NCBI RefSeq assembly: GCF_016429285.1
Contig: NZ_JAELUI010000050.1
Coordinates: 1-35,961 of the forward strand
Length of the DNA stretch: 35,961 nt
Source of the DNA: Ralstonia sp. ASV6
Lineage (GTDB): Bacteria; Pseudomonadota; Gammaproteobacteria; Burkholderiales; Burkholderiaceae
Direction: 5' to 3'
Each line of letters opens with the position of its first letter. Position 1 is the stretch's first letter. Of this stretch, positions 23,676 through 31,205 are shown piece by piece. The notes beneath the pieces were generated by a model that was not told where the DNA came from, did no database searches, and was given only the letters and a program-made list of their open reading frames with translations. The position numbers and the translations under genes were made by a program.

Positions 23676-23840
23676 CTAGTCCACTGAATCACTGAAATTG
23701 GTCGGTGCCTGCCATGCCATGCGGGCGCATCGCGTCGTTGCAAATGCTCGCAATAGCTCGCTATTGCTGCGCTTTGCGCCTAGCGCTGCTTCCCGCATGA
23801 CATGTCCTTCACCTCCCATTTCAATGATTCAGCGGACTAG
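23676..23840. repeat. 165-bp palindromic element (MITE-like)
   Basis: Its ends are inverted repeats of about 26 bases, CTAGTCC-A/G-CTGAATCA (23676 onward and its complement ending at 23840), with about 23 matching. Inside, further inverted arms (CATGCGGG / CCCGCATG) lead to a centre GCAATAG-CTCG-CTATTGC (about 23750-23767). The whole could fold as one long hairpin. It encodes no protein. The right end, CTAG, overlaps the last codon region of fccB: the fccB stop TAG is inside the element (23837-23839). It looks like a mobile miniature element or palindromic repeat; no transposase is nearby. Confidence 0.7.
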
Positions 23841-25129
23841 CCGAGCATGTCCGACCAGATCGCCCGGCTCCAGCCCTGGGCCAGTTTGCCCTCCGCTACG
23901 GAGGGGCCATCCGACAGCCCGCCCGCGCCTTGCACCGTCACCATGGTGCGCTCGGCCGGGTCATAGCGGTGCACGGTTGCCACATGCATCGCCTCGTCGG
24001 GGGTGATGAAGCTGTAGCAGGTGTTGGCGTACAGCGGTGATGCATCGGGCGCGTGCCCGGCGAGCATCGCTACCACGGCGGCGGCGGCCACCTTGCCGTG
24101 CTGGTTGGCCATGTGCCCGGATTTGGGCATCAGCGGTGCGGTCTGGATGGCGTCGCCAATCACATGTACACCCGGCGCCACCTTCGATTCGAACGACAGG
24201 AAATCGACTTCGCACCAGCGCCCGTTGGCGGTCGCCAGCTCTGCTTGCACGGCAATGGCTCCGGCGCGCTGCGGCGCAATGAGGTTGACCACATCTGCCT
24301 GCACGTCGTCCTGCACGTCGAACTTGAGCACGCGGCCCGTAGCGTCGATGTCGACCGCGTTGTATTGCGGGCGATATTCGATGTGCTGTGGATAACGTTC
24401 CGCCCACACGCGCTTGAACAGCGTGCCCTTGGAGGTCACGTCGTCATTGGCATCGAGGATCAGCACGCGTGAATCGGGCTTGGCGCGCTGCAGCCAGTTG
24501 GCGATCAGGCAGGCGCGCTCGTACGGCGCGGGCGGGCAGCGGTACGGCGCCAGTGGAATGCTGATCGCCACCGTGCCGCCGTTGGGCATCGCCTCCAGCC
24601 GGTGACGCAGCGCGAGCGTCTGCGTGCCCGCCTTCCACGCGTGCGGTGCCTGTGCGGCAGTGGCCGCGTTGGCCAGACCGGGAATCGCCCCTGGCACGAA
24701 GTCGATGCCCGGCGAGAGGATCAACCGGTCGTACTCAAGCGTGCCACCGCCACCCAGGCGCACCTGCTTCGCGCCAATGTCGATGGCCGAGGCGCGATCG
24801 CGCACCCAGCGCACGCCGTGGCGCTCGACCAGCGCGTCGTACGGCACGGTGATCGAGGCAAGATCGCGGTCACCCGACAGTACGAGGTTCGACAGTGGGC
24901 ACGACACGAACGCGGCATTCGGCTCGACCAATGTCACGTCGACATGGTTGCCGGAGAACACGCGGACATACTTCGCCGCCGTCGCACCGCCGTAGCCGCC
25001 ACCAACCACCACGACGCGCGCATTGCGCGTGCCAGAGAGCGAAGCGCATGCGGCCAGCGGGCCGACCAAGGCTGTCGCCCCAAGCGCCCGCAGTACGGCG
25101 CGCCGATCCTCACGCAGGGTCTGGCTCAT
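23837..25129 (-). CDS. fccB: Flavocytochrome c sulfide dehydrogenase, flavoprotein subunit
   Basis: A 430-residue exported flavoprotein that oxidises sulfide and passes electrons to the cytochrome subunit. Seen: a twin-arginine-like N-terminus (REDRRAVLRALGATALVG), an FAD-binding fold RVVVVGGGYGGATAAK (38-53), VEPNAAFVSCPLSN, and cysteines in YRCPPAPYE and ANTCYSF that match the redox disulfide of FccB. The second FAD motif is in VHVIGDAIQ. The ATG at 25129 overlaps the fccA stop (ATGA). The stop codon is provided by the palindromic element at 23676-23840, so the original C-terminus may have been slightly different. Also called SoxF in sox clusters. Confidence 0.9.
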   Translation of the reverse strand: MSQTLREDRRAVLRALGATALVGPLAACASLSGTRNARVVVVGGGYGGATAAKYVRVFSGNHVDVTLVEPNAAFVSCPLSNLVLSGDRDLASITVPYDALVERHGVRWVRDRASAIDIGAKQVRLGGGGTLEYDRLILSPGIDFVPGAIPGLANAATAAQAPHAWKAGTQTLALRHRLEAMPNGGTVAISIPLAPYRCPPAPYERACLIANWLQRAKPDSRVLILDANDDVTSKGTLFKRVWAERYPQHIEYRPQYNAVDIDATGRVLKFDVQDDVQADVVNLIAPQRAGAIAVQAELATANGRWCEVDFLSFESKVAPGVHVIGDAIQTAPLMPKSGHMANQHGKVAAAAVVAMLAGHAPDASPLYANTCYSFITPDEAMHVATVHRYDPAERTMVTVQGAGGLSDGPSVAEGKLAQGWSRAIWSDMLG

Positions 25130-25464
25130 GGCGCCTCCTGCGGTTGACGCGACAACCAGCCGGCAATCGCGGTGATCTGCGCATCGTCATAACCACGCAC
25201 GAGCTGGCCCATGACCGTGGACGGACGTGTGCCGTTGCGCAACGCCTGCAGCGTGTCGATCAGTTCAGCCTGTGAGCGGCCGGCCAGCGAGGGCAGCGTC
25301 TGTGCGGTCGACTTGGCGCCGGGCGCGGTATCCGCGTGATGGCAGCTCGCGCATGAGGCGGCCCAGGTGCGGGCCTGCGCGTTGGTGGGTGGGCGATCGG
25401 CCGCCTGGGCCGAGGACAGCGCCGCAAGCGAAGCGGCGACAGCAAGTCGGTGGACGACGGGCAT
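25126..25464 (-). CDS. fccA: Cytochrome c subunit of sulfide dehydrogenase
   Basis: A 112-residue exported cytochrome with one heme motif CASCH (38-42) after a signal peptide (about 1-21), and a Met in TVMGQLVRGY as probable axial ligand. Being coupled to fccB by an ATGA overlap, it is most likely the electron-accepting subunit of the sulfide dehydrogenase. It is smaller than the two-heme FccA of phototrophs, so this is the single-heme version. The ATG at 25464 lacks a clear ribosome site; a GTG six codons earlier is possible. Confidence 0.85.
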   Translation of the reverse strand: MPVVHRLAVAASLAALSSAQAADRPPTNAQARTWAASCASCHHADTAPGAKSTAQTLPSLAGRSQAELIDTLQALRNGTRPSTVMGQLVRGYDDAQITAIAGWLSRQPQEAP

Positions 25465-25536
25465 GGGGGGCTGCGAAGTCACGGAAGCGTCATACGCTAA
25501 CACGCCCGCCTTGCCATGTGCCGTGTGCGCGGACAA

Positions 25537-25563
25537 CAAAAAACGCAGCGCGATGGCTGCGTT
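25537..25563 (-). terminator. Terminator after the BON-domain lipoprotein gene
   Basis: On the minus strand an eight-base stem (AACGCAGC, six-base loop, GCTGCGTT) runs into six T and GTTG. It lies 22 bases past the stop at 25586 and separates this gene from fccA. Confidence 0.8.
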
Positions 25564-25585
25564 CTTTGCGATGTGCCGATTGGCC

Positions 25586-26380
25586 TCAGGGCAGTTGCTT
25601 GCCCGGCGGCAGTGCCGGCGAATTGGTGGGCGACACCGTCACGCCGGGTGAAGCCGACGTGACGGGCGCGGGTGCCTGCGTTGCCGTCGGCGTGCCCTGC
25701 ACCGGCGCCGGCGTGCCCGGCGCGACCTGCGGGTTGTTCGACGATGCGTTCGTGTCCAGGCGCTTGCGTTCGTCTTCGGTCACGTAGTCGAACACCTTCA
25801 CGACCTTGTTGACGCCGCCCACGGTGCGCACAGCCTCGGTGGCCTTGTTGCCTTCAGCCTCGGTCACCACGCCCAGCAGGAAGACGGTCTGGGCTTCGGT
25901 GGTCACCTTGATGGAATTCCAGGGCACGCCTTCCGTGCCGGCCAGCACGCTCTTCACCTTGGTCGTGATGTAGGTATCGTTGGTGCGCGACCCAAAGGTG
26001 CTCGACTCCGGCGTCACCACGAGCTCGTTGACGACCTCACGTGCGTTCTCCAGCTTCTGCGCGTACTGGCCGATCTCCTGCTTGGTCGCTTCGGTACCGG
26101 CTTCACCGGTCAGCAGCACCTTGCGGTTGTAGACCGTCACGTTCACGTGGGCACGGCCGTCGTAGCGCGCGATCAGCGTGTTCTCGGCTTCCATCTGCAA
26201 GCCACGGTCAATGGTCTGGGTGGCGGTCGGGCGGCGGTCGGTGGCAAACGCCACGCCACCGGCCACAGCACCGGCAAACAGCGGGAAGCAGGCGGTCAAC
26301 TGCGTGGCGGTGACACCGGCCAGGGCGGCCAGCACGACAATGCGGCGGGCGCTGGCAAACGTAGGCGACGAGAGTTTCAT
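25586..26380 (-). CDS. BON-domain outer-membrane lipoprotein (DolP/YraP-like)
   Basis: A 264-residue lipoprotein: lipobox LTAC with lipidated C31, then two BON domains (about 60-130, containing VNVTVYNRKVLLTGEAGT, and 138-208, containing VFLLGVVTEAEGNKATEAV), then a Pro/Thr/Ala-rich tail of about 50 residues. BON lipoproteins such as DolP (YraP) bind anionic phospholipids and support outer-membrane integrity. The tail is longer than in E. coli DolP. The ATG at 26380 begins a clear signal. It lies 37 bases after yraN on the same strand; the diaA gene found between these in E. coli is not present here. Confidence 0.85.
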   Translation of the reverse strand: MKLSSPTFASARRIVVLAALAGVTATQLTACFPLFAGAVAGGVAFATDRRPTATQTIDRGLQMEAENTLIARYDGRAHVNVTVYNRKVLLTGEAGTEATKQEIGQYAQKLENAREVVNELVVTPESSTFGSRTNDTYITTKVKSVLAGTEGVPWNSIKVTTEAQTVFLLGVVTEAEGNKATEAVRTVGGVNKVVKVFDYVTEDERKRLDTNASSNNPQVAPGTPAPVQGTPTATQAPAPVTSASPGVTVSPTNSPALPPGKQLP

Positions 26381-26417
26381 GCTGTCCTTGAAGAGAGTCC
26401 GGAAAGAAGAGCGAGGT

Positions 26418-26810
26418 TTACGTGTCAGCGCCAAAGGCATCGCGCATCCATTCGATGCGTGCGGCGTCGATGGCGATGACGTCAAAACGGCAGGCAGGCA
26501 CATCATCGGCCTGCCGTGCGAGAAAATCTTCGGCCGCGGCGATCAGGCGGCGCTGCTTGGCGGGTGTCACGCTCGCAGCCGCACCGCCAAGGCGCTGCGT
26601 GGACCGCGCCAAACGGGCCCGCACCTCGACAAACACCAGCGCGCCGGCCGCATCACGCATCACCAGATCAATCTCGCCGCCCTTGCAGCGATAATTGCGG
26701 GTGACCACCGACAAACCGCGCGCCTGCAGATAGCGCAACGCGCGGTCTTCACCGGCCTCGCCGGTTGTAGCGTTGTCGTGTGACACAGGAACGGGCTGCG
26801 GCGCGTGCAT
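26418..26810 (-). CDS. yraN: YraN-family nuclease-like protein (UPF0102)
   Basis: A 130-residue protein of the YraN family, which has a restriction-endonuclease-like fold. The signature GEIDLVMRD-x5-VFVEVRAR (Glu/Asp, then Glu-x-Arg/Lys) is present after the conserved [16 protein letters not shown] start. Its exact role in the cell is not established; a link to DNA processing is suspected from the fold. The ATG at 26810 begins MHAPQPVP; the first conserved residue is about 17 residues later. Divergent from rsmI, 35 bases apart, an arrangement kept in many proteobacteria. Confidence 0.9.
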   Translation of the reverse strand: MHAPQPVPVSHDNATTGEAGEDRALRYLQARGLSVVTRNYRCKGGEIDLVMRDAAGALVFVEVRARLARSTQRLGGAAASVTPAKQRRLIAAAEDFLARQADDVPACRFDVIAIDAARIEWMRDAFGADT

Positions 26811-26845
26811 TTGCAGTTTGAAGCAACTGACTAAGAGAAGTTCTC

Positions 26846-27748
26846 GTGAGTGATCCTGACTGGACCCTGCTGGCGCACGACCAGCACTATCCCGCCGGCG
26901 CATTATATGTGGTGGCCACCCCCATCGGGAACGCCGCCGACGTGTCGCTGCGGGCGCGGTATGTGCTCGGCATGGTCGATGCGGTGGCCTGCGAGGACAC
27001 GCGCAACACCGGGCAGTTGCTCAATCGGCTGGGGCTGTCGCGGCCGATGCTGGCAGCGCACGAGCACAACGAGCGCGAGGCCGCAGCACGCATCGTCGCG
27101 CGTCTGGCCCAAGGTGAGCGCATCGCCTATGTGTCCGATGCCGGCACGCCAGGCGTATCCGACCCCGGCTCACGCATCGTCGAGGCCGTGCGCGCGGCTG
27201 GGCTGCGCGTGATTCCGCTGCCGGGGGCGAGCGCGGTGGTGACGGCGCTGTCCGCCGCGGGGGAGCTGCTCGACACGTCGGGTGGGCAATTCACCTTCGT
27301 TGGTTTCCTGCCCCCCAAGGCCGGGCAACGCGATGCAGCCATCCGCCAATGGGCGGCACATGGGCCGGCGTGGGTTCTGTACGAGGCGCCGCATCGCATC
27401 GATGCCACGCTCGCCGCGCTGGCCGAACATCTGCCCGCGCGTCGCCTCCTCATCGGCCGCGAACTGACCAAGCTGTTCGAGCAGATCATCATGTTGCCAG
27501 CAGCCGAAGCACCCGCCTGGCTGGCCGCCGATGCCGCGCACGGCAAGGGCGAATTCGTTCTGGTGGTGGAAGGCGCGGGCGCGCAGGATGCGGCGCCGAC
27601 GGCAATGGCCGCAGACCAGGTGCTGCGCCTGTTGCTGGCCGAACTGCCCGCAAAACGCGCCGCCAAGCTGGCCGGGGCGATTACGGGCGCGCCGGTCGAT
27701 GCGCTGTATCAGAGCGCACTGGCGTTGAAAAACGACGGGAAGGATTAA
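26846..27748 (+). CDS. rsmI: 16S rRNA 2'-O-ribose C1402 methyltransferase
   Basis: A 300-residue member of the tetrapyrrole methylase family. RsmI uses S-adenosylmethionine to methylate the 2'-oxygen of C1402 in 16S rRNA, tuning decoding at the P site. Seen: [14 protein letters not shown] at the N-terminus, [24 protein letters not shown] and [16 protein letters not shown], all typical. The start is GTG (26846) with AGAGAAG just upstream. Its stop shares bases with the convergent rlpA stop (TTAA, 27745-27748). Confidence 0.95.
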   Translation: MSDPDWTLLAHDQHYPAGALYVVATPIGNAADVSLRARYVLGMVDAVACEDTRNTGQLLNRLGLSRPMLAAHEHNEREAAARIVARLAQGERIAYVSDAGTPGVSDPGSRIVEAVRAAGLRVIPLPGASAVVTALSAAGELLDTSGGQFTFVGFLPPKAGQRDAAIRQWAAHGPAWVLYEAPHRIDATLAALAEHLPARRLLIGRELTKLFEQIIMLPAAEAPAWLAADAAHGKGEFVLVVEGAGAQDAAPTAMAADQVLRLLLAELPAKRAAKLAGAITGAPVDALYQSALALKNDGKD

Positions 27749-28467
27749 CGACGCGCCTTCGCGCGGCGCTTGGTCGCCTTTTTCTTCGGCGGTGCCGGCT
27801 CGTCGGCGCCGACGTCGGCGTCGCCGTCATTGCTGGCGAGGTCGGTTTGCGTAAGTTCCGGGCGCAGCGCTTCGACTTCCGCACGCGAGAGGCGGCGGAT
27901 CTCGACCTGCGTTGAACCACGCTTGACGAAATCCAAGCGCTTGGCCGCGGCGTACGACACGTCGAGGACACGCTTGCCATGGTAAGGGCCACGGTCTGTC
28001 ACCTTGGCCACCACCACGCGATCATTGGAGAGGTTGCGTACCAGCACCCAGCTTTGCAGCGGCAGCGACGGATGCGCGACCGTGAAGGCATTCATGTCAA
28101 AGCGCTCGCCACTGGCTGTGCGGCGGCCGTGGAAACCGCGGCCATACCACGAGGCGACGCCGCGCTGCTCGAACGTGCCGAGGTCTGCGCGCAGACCCGG
28201 TTCGGTATTGGCGTTCTCGTCGAGTTTCAGGCTGCTGGAATCCGGTACGCCACGGAACGACAGCGCACCCCAGGCATCCGGGTTGTCACGCACGTCCGGC
28301 ACCTTCAATGCAGGTGCTGCGGGCTTGTCGGCGCTGGCGTTGAGCGGCGGCTCACCCGGTACGGCAGCACAGCCCGCCAGCACCAGCAAAGCAGTGCCGT
28401 GCGTCAGCCAGGCACGCAGCGTGCGGCCGGCCGGAAGGCTGGAAAACAAGGGGGAAAGCTTGAGCAT
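27745..28467 (-). CDS. rlpA: RlpA-family septal lytic transglycosylase lipoprotein
   Basis: A 240-residue lipoprotein: lipobox LAGC with C33, then the RlpA double-psi beta-barrel (about 100-195) with GVASWYGRGFHGRRTASGE, HPSLPLQSWVLVRNL and VTDRGPYHGKRVLDVS. RlpA cleaves peptidoglycan strands that lack stem peptides at the septum. The C-terminal SPOR domain of many RlpA proteins is missing; instead the tail is Asp-rich and then Lys/Arg-rich ([13 protein letters not shown]). Septal targeting must therefore differ, or this is a shorter paralogue. The ATG at 28467 begins the signal; an in-frame ATG at 28488 is less likely. Confidence 0.88.
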   Translation of the reverse strand: MLKLSPLFSSLPAGRTLRAWLTHGTALLVLAGCAAVPGEPPLNASADKPAAPALKVPDVRDNPDAWGALSFRGVPDSSSLKLDENANTEPGLRADLGTFEQRGVASWYGRGFHGRRTASGERFDMNAFTVAHPSLPLQSWVLVRNLSNDRVVVAKVTDRGPYHGKRVLDVSYAAAKRLDFVKRGSTQVEIRRLSRAEVEALRPELTQTDLASNDGDADVGADEPAPPKKKATKRRAKARR

Positions 28468-28530
28468 GGGCGCGAGTCTAACACGCACGCCCTCCCCGAT
28501 TATTTACATTTCCTATTAAAACGGTCACAT

Positions 28531-28549
28531 CATGCAGGCATCTTGCATG
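28531..28549. promoter_or_regulatory. Inverted repeat in the rlpA/gloC divergent region
   Basis: CATGCA-N7-TGCATG (28531-28549) lies in an AT-rich intergenic region between two divergent genes (starts 28467 and 28669). Six-base perfect arms and the location fit a regulator site for either gene; no regulator is known. Confidence 0.4.
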
Positions 28550-28668
28550 AACTTTGTAATATTTTCCGCCGGATGTAACAGAACACCCCGCCAACCCAAT
28601 GCCGACGCGGGCTTGGGCCGTTACAATTGCCTCGTCTATCTTTGGCGCGAAAGTGCGCAAAAAACCAC

Positions 28669-29325
28669 ATGAAAGTCGTTGTCGTCCCCGTTACGCCGTT
28701 TGAACAGAACTGCACGCTGCTGATTGGCGACGATGGTGCTGCTGCCGTCACCGACCCGGGCGGCGATATCGAACGCATCCTGGCAGCCGCCCAGCAGCAT
28801 GGCGCACGCATCGAAAAGATCCTGCTCACACACGGCCATGTCGACCACTGTGCCGCCGCCGATGCCCTGCGCACGCAACTCGGCGTGCCCATCGAGGGCC
28901 CGCACAAAGACGAGGCCTTCTGGATCGACCAGCTCCCAATGCAGAGCCAGCGCTTCGGCTTTCCGCCCGCCAAGGCATTCGTGCCTGACCGTTGGCTTGA
29001 CGATGGCGACACCGTGGAAGCCGCCGGCCGCACGCTGCAGGTCTTCCATTGCCCGGGGCACACGCCTGGCCACGTGGTGTTCTTCAGCGTGCAAGACCGC
29101 ATCGCCATCGTCGGTGATGTGCTGTTTGCGGGCTCGATCGGCCGCACGGATTTCCCGCGCGGCAACCATGCAGACCTGATCCACGCGATCCGCACCAAAC
29201 TTTGGCCGCTGGGCGACGACGTCACCTTTGTGCCGGGCCACGGACCGGTTTCCACCTTTGGCGATGAACGAGCGACCAACCCGTACGTTGCCGATCGCCT
29301 GTTTGCCAACGAAGGCACATCATGA
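28669..29325 (+). CDS. gloC: Metallo-beta-lactamase-fold hydrolase, GloC (YcbL) type
   Basis: A 218-residue single-domain MBL-fold protein. Metal-binding THGHVDH (54-60), further histidines in [12 protein letters not shown], an Asp in [15 protein letters not shown] and the final His in PGHGP are all present. The start [17 protein letters not shown] is characteristic of the YcbL/GloC group, a second type of glyoxalase II that hydrolyses S-lactoylglutathione. It lacks the C-terminal helical domain of GloB, which fits this group. The ATG at 28669 gives the conserved start, and the gene overlaps the exonuclease gene by four bases (ATGA). Confidence 0.88.
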   Translation: MKVVVVPVTPFEQNCTLLIGDDGAAAVTDPGGDIERILAAAQQHGARIEKILLTHGHVDHCAAADALRTQLGVPIEGPHKDEAFWIDQLPMQSQRFGFPPAKAFVPDRWLDDGDTVEAAGRTLQVFHCPGHTPGHVVFFSVQDRIAIVGDVLFAGSIGRTDFPRGNHADLIHAIRTKLWPLGDDVTFVPGHGPVSTFGDERATNPYVADRLFANEGTS

Positions 29326-30029
29326 GCGACGACACCAACGACAGCGAAGACATCTTCGCCGACACCACGCCCGCTGCGCCCGCAGACAAACCACGACGCA
29401 AACGCGGCAACCAGGCACCCGACACGCGGCCCGAAATTTACGTCAGCACCGACATTGAAGCCGATGGGCCCATCCCCGGGCCGCATTCGATGCTGAGCTT
29501 TGCGAGCGCGGCATACCTGGCCGACAAGACACTCATCGGTACCTTCGAGGCGAATCTCGAAACGCTGCCCGGCGCACAAGGGCACCCGGTCCAGATGCAA
29601 TGGTGGCAAACCCAGCCTGAAGCGTGGGCCGCCTGCCGCCGTAACCTGGAGGCGCCCGAAGTGGCCCTGCCGCGCTACGTGGAGTGGGTCGAGAGCCTGC
29701 CCGGCAAGCCGGTGTTCGTAGCGTTTCCGGCAGGGTTCGATTTCACATACATGTTCTGGTACATGATGCGATTTGCAGGTCGCTCGCCGTTCGGCTGGGC
29801 GGCGCTCGACATCAAGACGCTGGCCTTTGCACTCACAGGCCTGCCGTACCGGCGCAACGTCAAGGCGGCCTTCCCCGGGCACTGGCACGATCCGCTGCCC
29901 CACACGCATATCGCACTGGATGATGCGAAGGAGCAAGGCGCCCTCTTCTGCAACATGCTGGCCGAGCTGCGTGTGCGAGAAGCCGAGCACGCGGCAATAC
30001 AAACTGCCCTGCACAGCGCGCAAGACTGA
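29322..30029 (+). CDS. DEDDh-type 3'-5' exonuclease-like protein
   Basis: A 235-residue protein with the RNase H-like exonuclease pattern: Exo I D44-x-E46 in [10 protein letters not shown], a middle Asp in [11 protein letters not shown], and Exo III H196-x4-D201 in [11 protein letters not shown], i.e. DEDDh. Such enzymes remove nucleotides from 3' ends of DNA or RNA with two metal ions. An acidic, low-order N-terminal extension of about 35 residues precedes the domain. It is translationally coupled to gloC (ATGA at 29322-29325). The substrate cannot be told. Confidence 0.85.
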   Translation: MSDDTNDSEDIFADTTPAAPADKPRRKRGNQAPDTRPEIYVSTDIEADGPIPGPHSMLSFASAAYLADKTLIGTFEANLETLPGAQGHPVQMQWWQTQPEAWAACRRNLEAPEVALPRYVEWVESLPGKPVFVAFPAGFDFTYMFWYMMRFAGRSPFGWAALDIKTLAFALTGLPYRRNVKAAFPGHWHDPLPHTHIALDDAKEQGALFCNMLAELRVREAEHAAIQTALHSAQD

Positions 30030-30249
30030 GCGCCGAAGGCGTCACGCATTTCGCGAAGAGCCGCAGTCCGTTTGCATCTTGCCCGCGTGATGCACGCACC
30101 ATGCCGCAGCGCAACTTGCGGCGCCGCAAACCCGCGTCTACGCTGGGCTTGTGCGAGGCGACCAGACGACTGCGCCACCCGGCGCCGACAAGCAAAGCCA
30201 CTCGCATACGCCATTTGCTTGTCGTATCGTTTTCGGGCCGCACGTACCC

Positions 30250-30275
30250 CCGACGCCGGTGCGTGCCGGCGTCGG
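30250..30275 (+). promoter_or_regulatory. Perfect 10-bp hairpin before small membrane gene
   Basis: CCGACGCCGG (30250-30259), six-base loop, CCGGCGTCGG (30266-30275). It ends 29 bases before the ATG at 30305 and about 17 bases before its GGGAGG. No T-tract follows, so it could act as a leader structure; a terminator for the exonuclease gene 220 bases upstream is less likely. The preceding 30030-30249 holds no gene. Confidence 0.45.
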
Positions 30276-30304
30276 CTTGTCAGCTAACGACGGGAGGTGC
30301 CGCG

Positions 30305-30568
30305 ATGCGATTTTCCCGTGACGCGTTTGACACGCAACACTTGCGAGCGATGACGGAGCGCTTGCACTGGCATCGCAAAGCATCCGCCAAGGCAATCCCG
30401 CTGAGCGCTCGCACGCATCTGCATCGTGCCCGCGGCGACGAGAGTGACGACGCGGAGATCATGAAGGTCACGGCGGTCTCCACCGCAGTGGCGCTGGCAG
30501 TGGTGTTGGTTGCCCTGCTGGCAATCGGATTCGGGTCAGAAATGGCCCGATGGATGGGCCTGGAATGA
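30305..30568 (+). CDS. Small single-TM membrane protein
   Basis: An 87-residue protein with a basic, His/Arg-rich N-terminal part (RAMTERLHWHRKASAKAIPL) and one C-terminal hydrophobic helix (about 56-78, TAVSTAVALAVVLVALLAIG) followed by a short MARWMGLE tail. It is probably anchored in the inner membrane with the N-terminus in the cytoplasm. GGGAGG lies six bases before the ATG at 30305. Function unknown; alone in its transcript. Confidence 0.65.
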   Translation: MRFSRDAFDTQHLRAMTERLHWHRKASAKAIPLSARTHLHRARGDESDDAEIMKVTAVSTAVALAVVLVALLAIGFGSEMARWMGLE

Positions 30569-30635
30569 TCCGGAGCCCTTGCGCGTCTTGACGGACGCAG
30601 CCCCGGCCCTCGCGCAAGGCGATACGGCCACCCCT

Positions 30636-30670
30636 GAACGGCCTGTCCGATGGAAATCGGCAGGCCGTTC
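30636..30670. terminator. Hairpin between convergent genes
   Basis: GAACGGCCTG (30636-30645) and CAGGCCGTTC (30661-30670) form a perfect ten-base stem with a 15-base loop, in the gap between two converging genes (stops 30568 and 30697). On the plus strand AACTTTG follows, giving a weak T-tract, so it probably ends transcription from the left. Confidence 0.55.
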
Positions 30671-30696
30671 AACTTTGTGGGCACACGGATTTCGAT

Positions 30697-31047
30697 TTAC
30701 TTCAGGAACGCGTCGAGCGCTTCAGGTGTGCGGCCAATGGTGGCGCGGTCATTGCGGACCAGCACGGGGCGCTGCAGCAGCTTCGGGTGGGCCTCGATAG
30801 CCTTGAGCAGGGCGTCGTCCGAGGCATCGGCCAGGTTCAACTGAGCGTACTCGTCTTCGTTTTCGCGGACGAGGCTGCGCAGGGGCGTGTTGAGCTGCGT
30901 TGCCAGCTTCCTGAGGTCAGCCAACGTGGGTGGGGTGTTCAGGTATTCGATGACTTCAAGCTGTTCGCCCTTTTTCTCTGCGAAGGCTTGGGCCTGTTCG
31001 AGGGCGGTGCGGGATTTGGAGCAGCGCGGGTTGTGGTAGATCTGCAT
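30697..31047 (-). CDS. arsC: ArsC/Spx-family glutaredoxin-dependent arsenate reductase
   Basis: A 116-residue thioredoxin-fold protein of the ArsC family. The active-site stretch YHNPRCSKSRTAL has the catalytic C9, and the basic residues that bind arsenate in ArsC occur in RSLVRENED and RPVLVRNDRATIGR. These enzymes reduce arsenate to arsenite with glutaredoxin. No ArsR, ArsB or other arsenic gene is near, so it may belong to the YfgD/YffB relatives whose substrate is less clear. The ATG at 31047 starts MQIYHNP as expected. Confidence 0.85.
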   Translation of the reverse strand: MQIYHNPRCSKSRTALEQAQAFAEKKGEQLEVIEYLNTPPTLADLRKLATQLNTPLRSLVRENEDEYAQLNLADASDDALLKAIEAHPKLLQRPVLVRNDRATIGRTPEALDAFLK

Positions 31048-31148
31048 GTCGAGATGGCGGGCTTGTGACTGATGGGTGCCATCTTAATGGCTTGCGGGTG
31101 GCGCGGATTTCGCCTCTCGTTAAGGGGGGCTTCTCAGCGGGGCCACAC

Positions 31149-31180
31149 AAAAAAAGCAAAGGGCCGACAAAGCCGGCCCC
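31149..31180 (-). terminator. Terminator after the M20 peptidase gene
   Basis: On the minus strand GGGCCG, a seven-base loop and CGGCCC are followed by TTTGCTTTTTTT. It lies 26 bases after the stop at 31206, a typical intrinsic terminator. Confidence 0.8.
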
Positions 31181-31205
31181 AGGGCACAACATCAAACAGC
31201 GGCCA

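Noticed and set aside
22529-23695. 388-codon open frame on the plus strand
   Set aside because: Antisense to the EamA-type transporter; composition is His/Gln/Arg-rich as usual for such shadows.
28530-30023. 497-codon open frame on the minus strand
   Set aside because: Antisense to gloC and the exonuclease gene; no motif or ribosome site.
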